Shown: positions 51,623 through 61,843, counted from the first letter of the stretch. The stretch: DNA of 64,000 nt from Maritalea mediterranea (GCF_021568695.1 NZ_JAKGTI010000003.1:62001-126000); one strand, 5' to 3'. A program made the numbers and translations. Notes: generated by a model not told the origin, from the sequence alone.

Positions 51623-52093
51623 ATGCCCACGTCCATTCCCTGCCTTTGGTTTAATCATAACGCGGAAGACGCGGCCCGCTTTTACTGTGACCTTTTTGAA
51701 GATGGGGAAATGCTGCACCCCAAAGCGCCAACACCAGTCGGTGAACACCAGCCGGTGATGGTGCGCTGGCGCATGAATGGGCAAGAGGTTTTTGGGCTGA
51801 ACGGTGGCGGCAGATTTCCGCAGAGTGAGAGTTTTTCCTTTTTTATTGAAGTGCGGGATCAGGCCGAGCTGGATCATTATTGGGAGGCGCTTTTGGCGGA
51901 TGGCGGGCAGGAAAATATGTGCGGCTGGCTTAAGGACCGATTTGGTGTGTCGTGGCAGGTGATCCCGAAGCAATTGGGCCCGCTGGTGGGGCATACCGAT
52001 CCGGCAATCGCCAAGGCCGCGACCGAAGCCATGTTCAACATGCGCAAAATCATTATCGCCGATTTGGAAGCGGCAGCGGACGCGGCGCGATAA
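51623..52093 (+). CDS. VOC-superfamily protein (PhnB/3-demethylubiquinone-type)
   Basis: The 156-residue protein starts MPTSIPCLWFNHNAEDAARF, then FEDGEMLHP and later FGVSWQVIPKQL, the PhnB-like pattern of the vicinal oxygen chelate fold. The name PhnB is historical; it does not mean a role in C-P lyase. It lies 21 bp after the UDG gene and its stop abuts the stop of the convergent methyltransferase. Confidence 0.85.
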   Translation: MPTSIPCLWFNHNAEDAARFYCDLFEDGEMLHPKAPTPVGEHQPVMVRWRMNGQEVFGLNGGGRFPQSESFSFFIEVRDQAELDHYWEALLADGGQENMCGWLKDRFGVSWQVIPKQLGPLVGHTDPAIAKAATEAMFNMRKIIIADLEAAADAAR

Positions 52094-52789
52094 TCAGTCA
52101 GGCTTTTTCAGCACAAGAAAAATAAAGCGCGGCTGGGTGGTGAGCTTTTGATAGGCGTCCGGGAATTGCTTTTGGGTTTCGGGCAAAGGCATTGGTTCCT
52201 TGATCAGATCAATCTCCAGACCGGCATTTTTAATTTCCTCAATCATTTGGGTGAGGGGCCGACGCCAATAGCGCACATAAAGCGTGCCGTCCGGTTTTTT
52301 CCAGCTATCTTCAATCAGCGTATGGGCAAAATAATCTTCACCGCCAGCCAGCGCATGATCCATAAAGGGATGGTGGGTGGAGATCACCACTTTGCCACCG
52401 GGTTTGAGCAGGCGGTAGAACTCGCTGAGTGGCGTTGTCCAGTCTTTTACATAATGCATGGCCAGGGCGCACAGGATGCGATCAAATTGCGCATCCTGAT
52501 AGGGCAGTTTCTCCGCCAGGTTGGCGGTTTTGAAATTTATCTGATCGCCCAGCATGTCTTTGGCAATGGCGAGCATTTTTTCGCTTAAATCGAAGCCGTG
52601 CATCTTCGCGCCTTTGGCCAACAGGTCAGCGCAATGCTTGCCGCCACCACAGCCTGCATCCAGCACCGTCAGGCCATTCACATCGCCCATCAATTCAGTG
52701 GAGTTGGGGCGTTCATAAAGATCATTCCAGGGGCTGATTTTTTCGGCGTCATATATTTTGGCAAGTTTATCAAAGTCGGTGGCGGTCAT
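52094..52789 (-). CDS. Class I SAM-dependent methyltransferase
   Basis: The 231-residue protein has motif I TVLDAGCGGGKHCADLL, then GFDLSEKMLAIAKD and the HYVKDWTTPLSEFYRLLKPG post-II region. The substrate cannot be deduced. It is the last gene before the secA terminator on the left side and convergent with the VOC gene, with no intergenic DNA. Confidence 0.85.
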   Translation of the reverse strand: MTATDFDKLAKIYDAEKISPWNDLYERPNSTELMGDVNGLTVLDAGCGGGKHCADLLAKGAKMHGFDLSEKMLAIAKDMLGDQINFKTANLAEKLPYQDAQFDRILCALAMHYVKDWTTPLSEFYRLLKPGGKVVISTHHPFMDHALAGGEDYFAHTLIEDSWKKPDGTLYVRYWRRPLTQMIEEIKNAGLEIDLIKEPMPLPETQKQFPDAYQKLTTQPRFIFLVLKKPD

Positions 52790-52807
52790 GCGTTTCCCCT
52801 CAAAGCA

Positions 52808-52835
52808 AAAAGGCGCTTTGAAGAAAGCGCCTTTT
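52808..52835. terminator. Terminator after secA
   Basis: AAAAGGCGCTTT and AAAGCGCCTTTT form a 12-bp stem with loop GAAG and A/T tracts on both sides. It ends secA transcription and separates it from the methyltransferase gene. Confidence 0.85.
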
Positions 52836-52863
52836 AAAATTCAGATTTACACGTGTTGGCCGT

Positions 52864-55518
52864 CTAGTACGCGCCGTGACAATGTTTGTATTTTTTGCCG
52901 GAGCCACAGGGACATGGATCATTGCGGCGCACTTTGCCCCAATTTTCCATATTCAGGTCGCTGTCCTCACCCACTTCATTCCGGCCCGTTTGCGGATTGA
53001 TGTGGCTTTCCTGCATTCTCGGCATTTCAGGCTCTTGTGGCTGTTGAATCTGCACATGACTGATCTGGGTAACCACCAGTTCGCGCAATCGATCCAAAAG
53101 GCCTTGGAACAGTTCGTATGCTTCCTGCTTATATTCGTTCAGCGGATCGCGCTGGGCGATGGCACGCCAGCCGACCACTTTGGACAAATGGTCGAGGGTG
53201 ACCAAATGTTCACGCCATAAGCCATCCAAAGATTGCAGCAAAATCTGCTTTTCAATCTGGCGCATAATATTCGGTGTATATTGCGCGGCTTTGGCGGCGG
53301 CTACTTCATCGGCGGCTTTGGTGAGGCGTGCGGTGACTTCGGTCACATCAATGCCTTCTTCTTCCGCCCATTTTTCCGTATGCACGTCCACATTGAGATA
53401 GGTTTTGGCCGCTTCGTTCAGCCCTTCAGTATTCCACTGTTCGGGATAAGCCCGCTCGGGCACAAAGCGCTGGATAATGTCCTCCACCACATCGTGGCGC
53501 ATTTCGGTGATGGTTTCGTTGACATTGTCATCGTCCATCAATTCAAGGCGCTGCTCAAAGATCACCTTACGCTGATCATTCATCACATCGTCATATTTGA
53601 GGATGTTTTTCCGAATGTCGAAATTGCGCGCTTCCACTTTGGATTGGGAGCGCTCCAAGGCGCTGGTGACCCAAGGGTGCGAAATGGCTTCACCATCTTC
53701 CAGCCCCAGTTTGGTCAGCATAGATTCCATGCGCTCCGGCGCAAAAATCCGCATCAGATCGTCTTGCAGCGACAAATAGAATTTGGAGCGACCCGGGTCA
53801 CCCTGACGGCCGGAACGACCACGCAGCTGATTGTCGATGCGACGGGATTCGTGCCGCTCGGTGCCGATCACATAAAGCCCGCCTGCGGCGAGGGCTTTTT
53901 GCTTGTTCTCTTCGATTTCAGCTTTAATGGCCTCAATCTTTTTCTCGCGCTCTTCGCCTTCAAGACCATCACATTCCAGGTCGACACGCATTTCGAGATT
54001 GCCGCCGAGCTGAATGTCGGTACCGCGACCCGCCATATTGGTGGCGATGGTGACGGCGCCGGGCATGCCGGCATTGCCGATAATATGAGCTTCTTGTTCG
54101 TGGTGGCGCGCATTGAGGACCTTGATGTCCTTGACGCCTTCTTTTTGCAACAGGTTGGCCAGAATCTCTGATTTTTCAATCGATGTTGTGCCCACCAGCA
54201 CCGGCTGACCTTTTTGCTGGCATTCGGCCACCTCTTTGGCGATGGCTTGATATTTTTCTTCCTGGGTGCGGTAAACTTCGTCTTGCTCATCAATACGCGA
54301 TACTTCGCGGTTGGTGGGCACGGTCACCACGCTCAGCTTATAAATATCTGCAAATTCTTCGGCTTCAGTGGAGGCGGTGCCGGTCATGCCCGCCAACTTG
54401 TCGTAAAGCCGGAAATAGTTTTGGAAGGTGATGGAGGCCAGGGTTTGGTTCTCGGGCTGAATTTCAGCGCCTTCTTTGGCCTCAAGCGCCTGATGCAGGC
54501 CTTCAGAGAAGCGGCGGCCCGGCATCATACGGCCGGTAAATTCGTCGATAATCACCACTTCATTGTTGCGCACAATATAGTCTTTGTCGCGGGTGAACAA
54601 TTTATGGGCGCGCAGGGCGGAATTGAGGTGGTGAACGATCGAGACGTTTTCTGTGTCGTAAAGGCCCTCGCCTTTGATCAGCTCTTCCTTGCGCAGCACC
54701 TCTTCCATTTTTTCGATGCCCTTATCGGTGAAGGTGGCGGAGCGCTGCTTTTCGTCCAGCTCATAATCACCTTCTTCCACCAATGGGATCAGCGCGTTGA
54801 TCTTGATGTAAAGGTCTGAGCGGTCCTCTGACGGGCCGGAAATGATCAGCGGCGTCCGCGCCTCATCGATCAAGATGCTGTCCACCTCGTCGACGATCGC
54901 GAAATTGTGACCACGCTGGACCATCTGTTCGCGCGAATATTTCATATTGTCGCGCAGATAATCAAAGCCGAACTCGTTGTTGGTGCCATAAGTCACGTCA
55001 GCCTGATAGGCGGCGCGGCGCTGATCTTCTGAAATGCCATGAATGATGACGCCGGTGGTGAGCCCCAAGAAGCCATAGACCTGGCCCATCCATTCCGCGT
55101 CACGCTTGGCCAGATAGTCGTTCACTGTGACCACGTGTACGCCTTTGCTGGCCAGCGCGTTCAAATAAACGGCCAGCGTGGCCACCAAGGTTTTACCCTC
55201 ACCGGTCCGCATTTCGGCAATGGCATTGTCGTTCAAGACCATGCCGCCGATCAGCTGCACATCATAGTGGCGCTGACCCAGCGTGCGTTTGGCCGCTTCA
55301 CGCACAGTGGCGAATGCTGGAACCAAAAGCTCTTTTAAGGTTTTACCCTCTTGAAATTCACGTTTGAATTGCTCTGTTTTCGCGCGCAGTTCGTCGTCGC
55401 TCAGCGCAGCGATTTCGGGTTCCATTGCGTTGATCTGGTCGACCAGCGGGCGATATTTCTTGATTTGCCGGTCGTTCGCGGAACCAAAAATTTTTTTAGC
55501 CAGTGCAGCTAATGCCAT
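52864..55518 (-). CDS. secA: Protein translocase ATPase SecA
   Basis: SecA drives preproteins through SecYEG. The 884-residue protein has Walker A in [17 protein letters not shown]-type [20 protein letters not shown], motif [11 protein letters not shown] and [11 protein letters not shown], and ends with a zinc-binding [14 protein letters not shown] that contacts SecB. The start at 55518 is [20 protein letters not shown], as in relatives. The gene is divergent from a parvulin. Confidence 0.97.
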   Translation of the reverse strand: MALAALAKKIFGSANDRQIKKYRPLVDQINAMEPEIAALSDDELRAKTEQFKREFQEGKTLKELLVPAFATVREAAKRTLGQRHYDVQLIGGMVLNDNAIAEMRTGEGKTLVATLAVYLNALASKGVHVVTVNDYLAKRDAEWMGQVYGFLGLTTGVIIHGISEDQRRAAYQADVTYGTNNEFGFDYLRDNMKYSREQMVQRGHNFAIVDEVDSILIDEARTPLIISGPSEDRSDLYIKINALIPLVEEGDYELDEKQRSATFTDKGIEKMEEVLRKEELIKGEGLYDTENVSIVHHLNSALRAHKLFTRDKDYIVRNNEVVIIDEFTGRMMPGRRFSEGLHQALEAKEGAEIQPENQTLASITFQNYFRLYDKLAGMTGTASTEAEEFADIYKLSVVTVPTNREVSRIDEQDEVYRTQEEKYQAIAKEVAECQQKGQPVLVGTTSIEKSEILANLLQKEGVKDIKVLNARHHEQEAHIIGNAGMPGAVTIATNMAGRGTDIQLGGNLEMRVDLECDGLEGEEREKKIEAIKAEIEENKQKALAAGGLYVIGTERHESRRIDNQLRGRSGRQGDPGRSKFYLSLQDDLMRIFAPERMESMLTKLGLEDGEAISHPWVTSALERSQSKVEARNFDIRKNILKYDDVMNDQRKVIFEQRLELMDDDNVNETITEMRHDVVEDIIQRFVPERAYPEQWNTEGLNEAAKTYLNVDVHTEKWAEEEGIDVTEVTARLTKAADEVAAAKAAQYTPNIMRQIEKQILLQSLDGLWREHLVTLDHLSKVVGWRAIAQRDPLNEYKQEAYELFQGLLDRLRELVVTQISHVQIQQPQEPEMPRMQESHINPQTGRNEVGEDSDLNMENWGKVRRNDPCPCGSGKKYKHCHGAY

Positions 55519-55749
55519 GACAAATGTCCTTATTGATGCCTTAAATCGGGTTTTAGCCCTATAAGGCGACAGGAATGTGTTCGTTTTTAAAATGCCGCAC
55601 GATCAAATGCCACATTTGGCCACTAAAAAGCGGCGTTGGGAGATGTAGTGATGGCAAAGTGTCTTGTCAACGCTTCACAAATCACGCAAACCTCACGGCG
55701 AAACGCTTGTGACGGGTAAAATTGTCATACCAAGGAAAAGGAACGTCTT

Positions 55750-56610
55750 ATGACCGGAATGAAAAACCAACTCAAAAACTTTGCCTCAGCACTGGTCCTG
55801 GGAGGGTTTGTTGCCGTTGGTCCGGTCTTGGCTGTGTCCCAAGTCACGGCACAGGAAGCCACACAGGAGCAGCCACAATTTGATCCGGATAAAGTGGTGG
55901 CTAAGGTCGGCAACGAAACCATCACTGAACGTGATCTGATCTATGCGCTGGAAGATTTGGGCGAAGACATCACCCAAGTGCCACTGCAGCAGCGCCGTCA
56001 GTTTTTGGTGCAGATGCTGGTGGATATGAAAGTGATGGCCCAACTGGCGCGCGAAAAGGGCATGGCTGACAGTGAAGTGTTTGAGCGCCGCAAAGCCTAT
56101 CTTGAAGACCGCGCGTTGCGCCGGGCCTATCTTGAGGAAGATGTGGCGGCCAGCATCTCAGAAGAAGAGATCAAGGCTGAGTATGATGCCATTTTCGAAG
56201 ATTTCCAAGGCAATGAACAATTGCGCGCCCGGCACATTTTGGTGGAGACCGAAGACGCTGCCCAAGCCATTGTGGATGAGTTGAATGGTGGCGCCGACTT
56301 TGCTGAATTGGCAAAAGAAAAATCTACCGGCCCAAGCGGCGCGCAGGGTGGCGATCTTGGCTATTTCAGCCAGGGCGATATGGTGCCTGAATTCTTCAAC
56401 GCGGCCAACGCGCTGGAAACCGGCAATATTTCCGGCCCAGTGCAGTCTCAATTTGGCTGGCATGTGATCAAGCTGGAAGACCGCAAAGCAGCTGAGCCGC
56501 CTGCATTTGAACAGGTGCGGCCACAGGTGCGCCAGCGGGTTCTGGCCAAGAAGATTGAAGAGATCGTGGCCAAGCAAAAAGCTGAAACCACTGTCGAAAT
56601 TATGGAATAG
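55750..56610 (+). CDS. Periplasmic PpiC-type peptidyl-prolyl isomerase
   Basis: The 286-residue protein has an N-terminal export signal (SALVLGGFVAVGPVLAVSQV), a helical SurA-like N domain and a parvulin domain with ARHILVETEDAAQAIVDELN, GGDLGYFSQGDMVPEF and FGWHVIKLEDRKA. It assists folding of secreted proteins. Its place opposite secA fits a secretion role. It is 10 bp before argJ on the same strand. Confidence 0.9.
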   Translation: MTGMKNQLKNFASALVLGGFVAVGPVLAVSQVTAQEATQEQPQFDPDKVVAKVGNETITERDLIYALEDLGEDITQVPLQQRRQFLVQMLVDMKVMAQLAREKGMADSEVFERRKAYLEDRALRRAYLEEDVAASISEEEIKAEYDAIFEDFQGNEQLRARHILVETEDAAQAIVDELNGGADFAELAKEKSTGPSGAQGGDLGYFSQGDMVPEFFNAANALETGNISGPVQSQFGWHVIKLEDRKAAEPPAFEQVRPQVRQRVLAKKIEEIVAKQKAETTVEIME

Positions 56611-56620
56611 GACCCTATAG

Positions 56621-57850
56621 ATGGAGCTGGACATCTCGCCCTTGGCGCCCGCCCAATTTGCTGAACTGAATCCGGTGGCCGGGGTGGACTTATTCACCGC
56701 CCCCATCGGCAATGGCTATAAAGGCCGCAATAATTTGTTGCTCGCCAAATTGTGTGAAGGCACCAAAGTGGCTGGGGTGTTCACCACATCCAAATGTGCG
56801 TCGGCGCCTATTGATTGGTGCAAAGCACATATCGCAAACGGCACGGCCCGCGGCCTTTTGGTCAATGCGGGCAATGCCAATGCTTTTGTGGGGCAAGTCG
56901 GGGCTGAAACGGTGGAGCAGACCGCCCAGGCCGCAGCCGCCTTCATTGGGTGCACCCCGCAAGATATCTTTGTGTCATCGACCGGAGTGATCGGGGAGCC
57001 ATTGGATCCGGCACCAATGATGGATGCCATCGGCCAACTGACCGAAGATCATCTGGGCGATTATGAAGCGGCGGCCAATGCCATTCGCACCACCGATACT
57101 TATGCCAAAGGCGCGGGGGCGGTGCTCGATCTGGATGGAGTTGAGATCAATATTTCCGGCATAGCCAAGGGGTCAGGCATGATTGCCCCCAATATGGCGA
57201 CAATGCTGGCCTATGTGTTCACCGATGCGCCGGTGTCTGCAGAAGTTTTGGACCAACTGCTTAAGCCCGCCAACCAGTCTAGCTTTAATGCCATTACCGT
57301 GGATAGTGATACGTCCACTTCCGATTGCTGCCTGCTGTTTGCCACGGGCCAGGCGGATATCGAGCCGATTACGGATATTAACGATCCGCGCTGTGCGCTG
57401 CTGGCGGAAGCGCTAAACGCGGTGCTGCATGATCTCGCCTTGCAGATTGTGTGCGACGGGGAAGGGGCGCAAAAGCTGATCACCGTCAAGGTCGAGGGTG
57501 CGGTCTCGGATGAAAGCGCCGATGTTATTGCCCGCTCAATTGCCAATTCGCCTTTGGTGAAAACCGCCGTGGCGGGGGAAGATGCCAATTGGGGCCGCGT
57601 GGTGATGGCGGTGGGCAAGGCTGGTGAGCCGGCGGACCGCGACAAGCTGCAAATTCGGTTCGGTGATCTGTTATTGACAGAACAGGGGCGACGCTCTCCT
57701 CATTACAAAGAGGAAGAGGCCAGCGCCTATATGCAGAATGATCAGATCGAGATTGGCGTCGATCTGGGCTTGGGTGACGGCACTGCAACCATCTATACCT
57801 GTGATCTGACCCATGGATATATCAGCATTAATGGTGATTATCGCAGTTAG
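56621..57850 (+). CDS. argJ: Bifunctional ornithine acetyltransferase/N-acetylglutamate synthase ArgJ
   Basis: ArgJ recycles acetyl groups in arginine biosynthesis. The 409-residue precursor self-cleaves at the Ala-Thr pair in KGSGMIAPNMATMLAY (about 180-195), giving alpha and beta chains with Thr as nucleophile. TTSKCASAPIDW and the final IYTCDLTHGYISINGDYRS are also typical. It follows the parvulin gene closely. Confidence 0.95.
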   Translation: MELDISPLAPAQFAELNPVAGVDLFTAPIGNGYKGRNNLLLAKLCEGTKVAGVFTTSKCASAPIDWCKAHIANGTARGLLVNAGNANAFVGQVGAETVEQTAQAAAAFIGCTPQDIFVSSTGVIGEPLDPAPMMDAIGQLTEDHLGDYEAAANAIRTTDTYAKGAGAVLDLDGVEINISGIAKGSGMIAPNMATMLAYVFTDAPVSAEVLDQLLKPANQSSFNAITVDSDTSTSDCCLLFATGQADIEPITDINDPRCALLAEALNAVLHDLALQIVCDGEGAQKLITVKVEGAVSDESADVIARSIANSPLVKTAVAGEDANWGRVVMAVGKAGEPADRDKLQIRFGDLLLTEQGRRSPHYKEEEASAYMQNDQIEIGVDLGLGDGTATIYTCDLTHGYISINGDYRS

Positions 57851-57868
57851 GGGTGAAGGATCATCGGT

Positions 57869-58279
57869 ATGCATAGCGAAAAGAGTATGTTGTTTGTTGT
57901 GGCTTGCGCGCTGATTGATGCTGACCGGCGCGTTTTAATTGCGCAGCGTCCAGCGGATAAAAATATGGGCGGGCTGTGGGAGTTTCCCGGCGGCAAGCTT
58001 GAGGCGGGAGAGAGCCCCGAACAAGCACTGATTCGGGAGTTGCGTGAGGAATTGGCGATTGACACGCAGGAAGCGTGTCTGGCCCCACTGACCTTTGCCT
58101 CCTTTTCTTATGAAAATTTTCACCTTCTGATGCCACTTTATGTGTGTCGGAAATGGCAGGGCACGCCTCAAGCGCTGGAACATCAAGCGCTTAAATGGGT
58201 GCGACCGCAAAAATTGCGCGACTATGCAATGCCGCCGGCGGATGAGCCATTGATCGCCCATCTGTGCGATCTGTTATAG
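57869..58279 (+). CDS. mutT: 8-oxo-dGTP diphosphatase (MutT/Nudix)
   Basis: The 136-residue Nudix protein removes oxidised dGTP. The Nudix box is intact: GGKLEAGESPEQALIRELRE followed by ELAI, preceded by NMGGLWEFPGG. The final PLIAHLCDLL is typical of MutT. It starts at ATG 57869, 18 bp after the argJ stop, and belongs to the same operon by spacing. Confidence 0.9.
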   Translation: MHSEKSMLFVVACALIDADRRVLIAQRPADKNMGGLWEFPGGKLEAGESPEQALIRELREELAIDTQEACLAPLTFASFSYENFHLLMPLYVCRKWQGTPQALEHQALKWVRPQKLRDYAMPPADEPLIAHLCDLL

Positions 58280-58297
58280 CGTGTTAGGGGGCATGAT

Positions 58298-58474
58298 ATG
58301 GACACCATCAAGGAATTTCTGACCGATGAAAGCGGCGCCACAGCGATCGAATATGCCTTGATTGGCAGTCTGGTGTCCGTGGCGATTATTCTTGGGGTTT
58401 CCGCACTTTCAGGCAACCTTGAAGCGGTGTTCAACGCTGTAGCAACGGCCTTTTCTGACGCGATGAGCGGCTAA
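58298..58474 (+). CDS. Orphan Flp/Fap-type IVb pilin
   Basis: ATG 58298 opens a 58-residue frame with AGGGGGG 6 nt upstream. The product begins MDTIKEFLTDESGATAIEYA and continues into a 22-residue hydrophobic helix, with the Gly before the cleavage site and Glu-Tyr at +5/+6, the pattern of Flp pilins processed by TadV/CpaA prepilin peptidase. The tad/cpa assembly genes are absent from the window, so the pilin is an orphan. Confidence 0.85.
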   Translation: MDTIKEFLTDESGATAIEYALIGSLVSVAIILGVSALSGNLEAVFNAVATAFSDAMSG

Positions 58475-58484
58475 ACGATTAACG

Positions 58485-59381
58485 TCAGTTCTTTTCTGAC
58501 TTGTCGCCCAACACATCCTTGAGGCTTTTGCTCGCACTGCCCGGGCGCATGGGCTTTTGCTGGCATTCGTGGGGTGTCCAACCCATCAGCCATAAAAGAT
58601 CCAGTGTCGCGCGGCAGCGGCCATCTTCATCGGTAAACTGGTCTGCGTAATTCTCTACCACTTTCGCCAACAGGCTGCGGGTGACAAAGCTCTTCGGGCG
58701 CTCGAGCAGCGGATTTGACGCGCCGAACCGGCGCAACTCTTCCATGAGAGCGATGGGGTGGCTGTACCGCACCACATGATGCTCAAGATCACTGACCGGT
58801 AACGCAAAGCCCCCGCGCTGCAGCAGGGCGCCGCCATCGCGAATATCGATAAAGGGGGCCACGCGGGCGTAGGCGCCGCCGGAATAGGCCACATCGGCAT
58901 TGAGCCAGGCCTGGCGCAGTTCGGTGAGGCTATCGCCCCCCAAAGTGGCCACCACGCACAGCCCATCAGGCTTGAGATGCCGTTGCGCCTGGGCGAAAAA
59001 GCCGGGCACATCATCGAGCATTTGCAGATCGGCCAGTGACACGATCAAATCATAATCGTTGCAGGGCAGGGTGAGGTGGTTCGGGTCATAGACCGTTGCC
59101 TCGCCCGCCTTTTCGAGCGGTAGGGTTAAAGCATGATCAAACGGGACGGGCCCCTCTGCGGTGTGGACATCTTTGGCAAAAAAATCCGGATGCGGGGCCA
59201 GCAGTAGCGCTTTTTCAAACGTGCGGGTGATGGTGCTGAGCCGGTCTTTTAGATCGGCGATCATCAAATCGGCGATAAAATTGTCCGGCCCCTCGGCGGT
59301 TTGAAAAATGCTGGCCTTGCCCAGCCGTTTTGCAATAAGCTCCCGATCAAACAATTTTTTAACTTGATTTTTTTGCGTCAT
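58485..59381 (-). CDS. SAM-dependent methyltransferase (BioC/NDUFAF5-like)
   Basis: The 298-residue protein has a degenerate class I methyltransferase fold: ALLLAPHPDFFAKD, the strand LIVSLADLQMLDDVPGFF, and KPDGLCVVATLGGDSLTELR. The latter arrangement is typical of NDUFAF5/C20orf7-like proteins, related to complex I assembly, or BioC. The usual GxGxG is not visible, so activity is uncertain. It is convergent with Flp and divergent from comF. Confidence 0.78.
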   Translation of the reverse strand: MTQKNQVKKLFDRELIAKRLGKASIFQTAEGPDNFIADLMIADLKDRLSTITRTFEKALLLAPHPDFFAKDVHTAEGPVPFDHALTLPLEKAGEATVYDPNHLTLPCNDYDLIVSLADLQMLDDVPGFFAQAQRHLKPDGLCVVATLGGDSLTELRQAWLNADVAYSGGAYARVAPFIDIRDGGALLQRGGFALPVSDLEHHVVRYSHPIALMEELRRFGASNPLLERPKSFVTRSLLAKVVENYADQFTDEDGRCRATLDLLWLMGWTPHECQQKPMRPGSASKSLKDVLGDKSEKN

Positions 59382-59393
59382 TGGAAGCCTTTC

Positions 59394-60182
59394 ATGTCAG
59401 GGCGTCAGACCGAAAACGGCATCATGCACAACGTGCCTGCCTCGAACTTCAGGGCAATGGCCGCGTGGCCGCGTGCCTTGTTGGATAGGGTTTTTCCGCC
59501 GGTGTGTCTAGCCTGCGACGCACCGATTTCTGACAATCAGCATTTGTGCGGCCCCTGCTGGGCGCAATTGTCGCCAATCACCCGGCCCCATTGCCCCGTC
59601 TTGGGCTTGCCCTTCGCCATGGATTTGGGGCCGGGAGCGAAAAGTGCCGAAGCGTTGGCGCATCCGCCGGCCTTTGACCGGGCGCGCTATGCGGTACGGT
59701 TTAACGACAAGGCACGTGAAATTGTCCATCATTTGAAATATCGTGATCGTCACGATATGGCGCGGTTCTGCGCCCGGATGATGGCGCAGGCCGCACCTGA
59801 ATTTTGGCAGGAGCCGGGCGTGATTGTGCCGGTGCCGCTGCATTGGCGGCGGCAATTGGCGCGACGCTATAATCAATCGGGGCTGTTGGCAACGGCGCTG
59901 GGGCGCGAAACGGGCCTGCCCGTGGCGACGCAGTTGGTGAAACGGATCAGGCCCACGCGACAGCAAGTGGGGCTTTCAGCGCGTGCGCGCGCCAAAAATG
60001 TACGTGGCGCTTTCGCGGTTAATGAGCCGCTGCTGGCGACGCGTGAAAGCGACCGAATTATCTTGGTGGATGATGTGATGACAACGGGAGCCACCATCAC
60101 AGCCCTAGCCAAATTGCTTCGTTCCCATTATATCAGTCGGGTTGATGTTATTTGTTTTGCGCGGGTGACCTCCCAACCCTGA
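59394..60182 (+). CDS. comF: ComF-family amidophosphoribosyltransferase-like protein
   Basis: The protein of about 262 residues has an N-terminal zinc-finger (CLACDAPISDNQHLCGPCW) and a PRT fold with IILVDDVMTTGAT as the phosphoribosyl-binding loop. ComF proteins have a role in natural transformation or phosphoribosyl transfer. I start at ATG 59394 after GGAAG; a second ATG at 59424 is possible. It lies just before grxC. Confidence 0.85.
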   Translation: MSGRQTENGIMHNVPASNFRAMAAWPRALLDRVFPPVCLACDAPISDNQHLCGPCWAQLSPITRPHCPVLGLPFAMDLGPGAKSAEALAHPPAFDRARYAVRFNDKAREIVHHLKYRDRHDMARFCARMMAQAAPEFWQEPGVIVPVPLHWRRQLARRYNQSGLLATALGRETGLPVATQLVKRIRPTRQQVGLSARARAKNVRGAFAVNEPLLATRESDRIILVDDVMTTGATITALAKLLRSHYISRVDVICFARVTSQP

Positions 60183-60213
60183 GAAGCGCAACCCAACATA
60201 TGAGAAGTGATAT

Positions 60214-60483
60214 ATGCCTAAGATTGAGCTTTATACAACGCCAACATGTCCCTATTGTCTGGCCGCAAAAGCGCTGCTGAACAAGAAGGGCGCCAGCTTC
60301 ACCGAGATCACCGTGGTGGGGCATCCGCAAGAGCGGGAAAAAATGATCCAGCGGGCCAATGGCAAACAAACGGTGCCGCAGATCTTTATTGATGATTACC
60401 ATGTGGGCGGCTTTGACGAGCTTTCCGCCATGGATCGCGCAGGCAAGCTGGATCCATTGTTGGAGGATCGCGCTGCCTCCTAG
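60214..60483 (+). CDS. grxC: Glutaredoxin 3 (dithiol)
   Basis: The 89-residue protein has the dithiol active site CPYC (residues 12-15) and the family patterns TVPQIFIDDYHVGGFDELSA. It reduces disulfides with glutathione. It is between comF and the amidase gene on the same strand, in the order seen in many alphaproteobacteria. Confidence 0.94.
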   Translation: MPKIELYTTPTCPYCLAAKALLNKKGASFTEITVVGHPQEREKMIQRANGKQTVPQIFIDDYHVGGFDELSAMDRAGKLDPLLEDRAAS

Positions 60484-60508
60484 GGTCAAAACTCAATGAG
60501 GTGAACCC

Positions 60509-61342
60509 ATGAAAATTGCCGCGCTGCAAATGTGCAGCTCCATGCAGGTGAACGAGAATGTTGACGCGATTGCGATGGCGGCCCAAGCTGCTGCGTCGCA
60601 AGGGGTAAGCTATTTGCAGACCCCGGAAATGTCGGTGATGTTTGCCGAGAAGCGCACCCAGCTTGACGAGTGGGCGACAGATGAAAATATTGAGCATACG
60701 CTGAAGGCGCTCGCCGATATTGCCCGCAACAATGCGCTTTATCTGCATATTGGCTCCATGGCGGTGCCCTCGGGTGATGGGCGGCTTTATAACCGCGCTT
60801 TTTTGTTTTCGCCCAATGGCGAGTTGATCACCACATACGATAAGATCCATTTGTTCGATGCCGATGTGGAAGGGGATGCGCCCTACCGCGAGAGCGATAA
60901 TTATCGCCCCGGGGAAGAGGCGATTGTGACCCCTGTGGGGGACCTTAATCTGGGGCTCTCTATTTGCTATGATGTGCGCTTTGCCCATCTTTATGCGGCC
61001 CTGCGAGAAGCTGAGGCGAATGTGATGGCCGTGCCCGCAGCCTTCACGGTGCCGACGGGCGAGGCCCATTGGCATTGTTTGCTGCGCGCCCGGGCGATTG
61101 AGACGGGTAGTTTTGTGGTGGCGGCCGCGCAGGGTGGGACGCATGAAAATGGTCGTCACACCTATGGCCATTCATTAATTATTGATCCTTGGGGGCGGAT
61201 TTTGGCGGAAAAAGCCGGCAATGAGCCGGGTTTGATCATTGCGCCGTTGGATTTAGACCTTATAAAAGAGGCCCGGATGCGGTTGCCAACACTTGCCAAC
61301 CGCCGTGAATTTTCGTTAAGCGTTAACCGACATATGTCATAA
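60509..61342 (+). CDS. Nitrilase-family carbon-nitrogen hydrolase (Nit-like amidase)
   Basis: The 277-residue protein has the nitrilase catalytic triad: Glu in LQTPEMSVMF, Lys in YDKIHLFDAD and Cys in LSICYDVRFAHL. The pattern fits Nit1-type deaminated-glutathione amidases (GDAPYRESDNYRPGEEA). The neighbouring grxC makes a glutathione-repair role plausible, but that is inference. The start at 60509 has GAGGTG upstream. Confidence 0.88.
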   Translation: MKIAALQMCSSMQVNENVDAIAMAAQAAASQGVSYLQTPEMSVMFAEKRTQLDEWATDENIEHTLKALADIARNNALYLHIGSMAVPSGDGRLYNRAFLFSPNGELITTYDKIHLFDADVEGDAPYRESDNYRPGEEAIVTPVGDLNLGLSICYDVRFAHLYAALREAEANVMAVPAAFTVPTGEAHWHCLLRARAIETGSFVVAAAQGGTHENGRHTYGHSLIIDPWGRILAEKAGNEPGLIIAPLDLDLIKEARMRLPTLANRREFSLSVNRHMS

Positions 61343-61376
61343 TCAAGATGTGTTGTTCATTTGAAGGGTGATCTTC

Positions 61377-61829
61377 GTGATTCAGTATTCGCTCATTTGC
61401 GAGAATGATCATAAATTTGAAGCATGGTTTAAAAATGCGGGCGCCTATGATGCGCAGGCGCAGCAAGGCGTGTTGGAATGCCCGCTTTGCGGCACCCGTG
61501 AGGTCAACAAGGCCCTTATGGCGCCAGCCGTGGGCAAGAAGTCCAATCAGCAGACCGACGCCCCTGCGCCGCAAAAAACCATGGCCCTTTCTGCCGGACA
61601 TCCGGAGCAGCAAGAAGTGCGCGAAGCTTTGCGCCGCCTGCGGGCGAAAGTGGAGAGCGAAGCCGAATATGTGGGTGACCGGTTTGCCGAAGAAGCCCGC
61701 AAAATGGCCGAAGATGCTGACCAGCAACGCGGTATATATGGCGAAGCCACCGCAGAAGAAGTGACCTCATTGATTGAAGATGAGATCGACTTTATGCCCC
61801 TGCCACGTCTGCCTGAAGAGCATAATTAG
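61377..61829 (+). CDS. DUF1178 protein
   Basis: The 150-residue protein begins MIQYSLICENDHKFEAWF when started at the GTG at 61377, the normal DUF1178 N-terminus; a GTG at 61368 is a poorer choice. The ECPLCGT dicysteine and the preceding ENDHKFEAWF resemble a zinc-ribbon pattern. The function is unknown. It follows the amidase gene by 34 bp and ends the comF-grxC-amidase-DUF1178 run. Confidence 0.85.
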   Translation: MIQYSLICENDHKFEAWFKNAGAYDAQAQQGVLECPLCGTREVNKALMAPAVGKKSNQQTDAPAPQKTMALSAGHPEQQEVREALRRLRAKVESEAEYVGDRFAEEARKMAEDADQQRGIYGEATAEEVTSLIEDEIDFMPLPRLPEEHN

Positions 61830-61843
61830 GGCGCCTCTTTTCT

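Noticed and set aside
51623-52093. VOC protein as part of the C-P lyase pathway because of the PhnB name
   Set aside because: PhnB-like proteins are named from E. coli location only and this gene is 35 kb away from the phn cluster.
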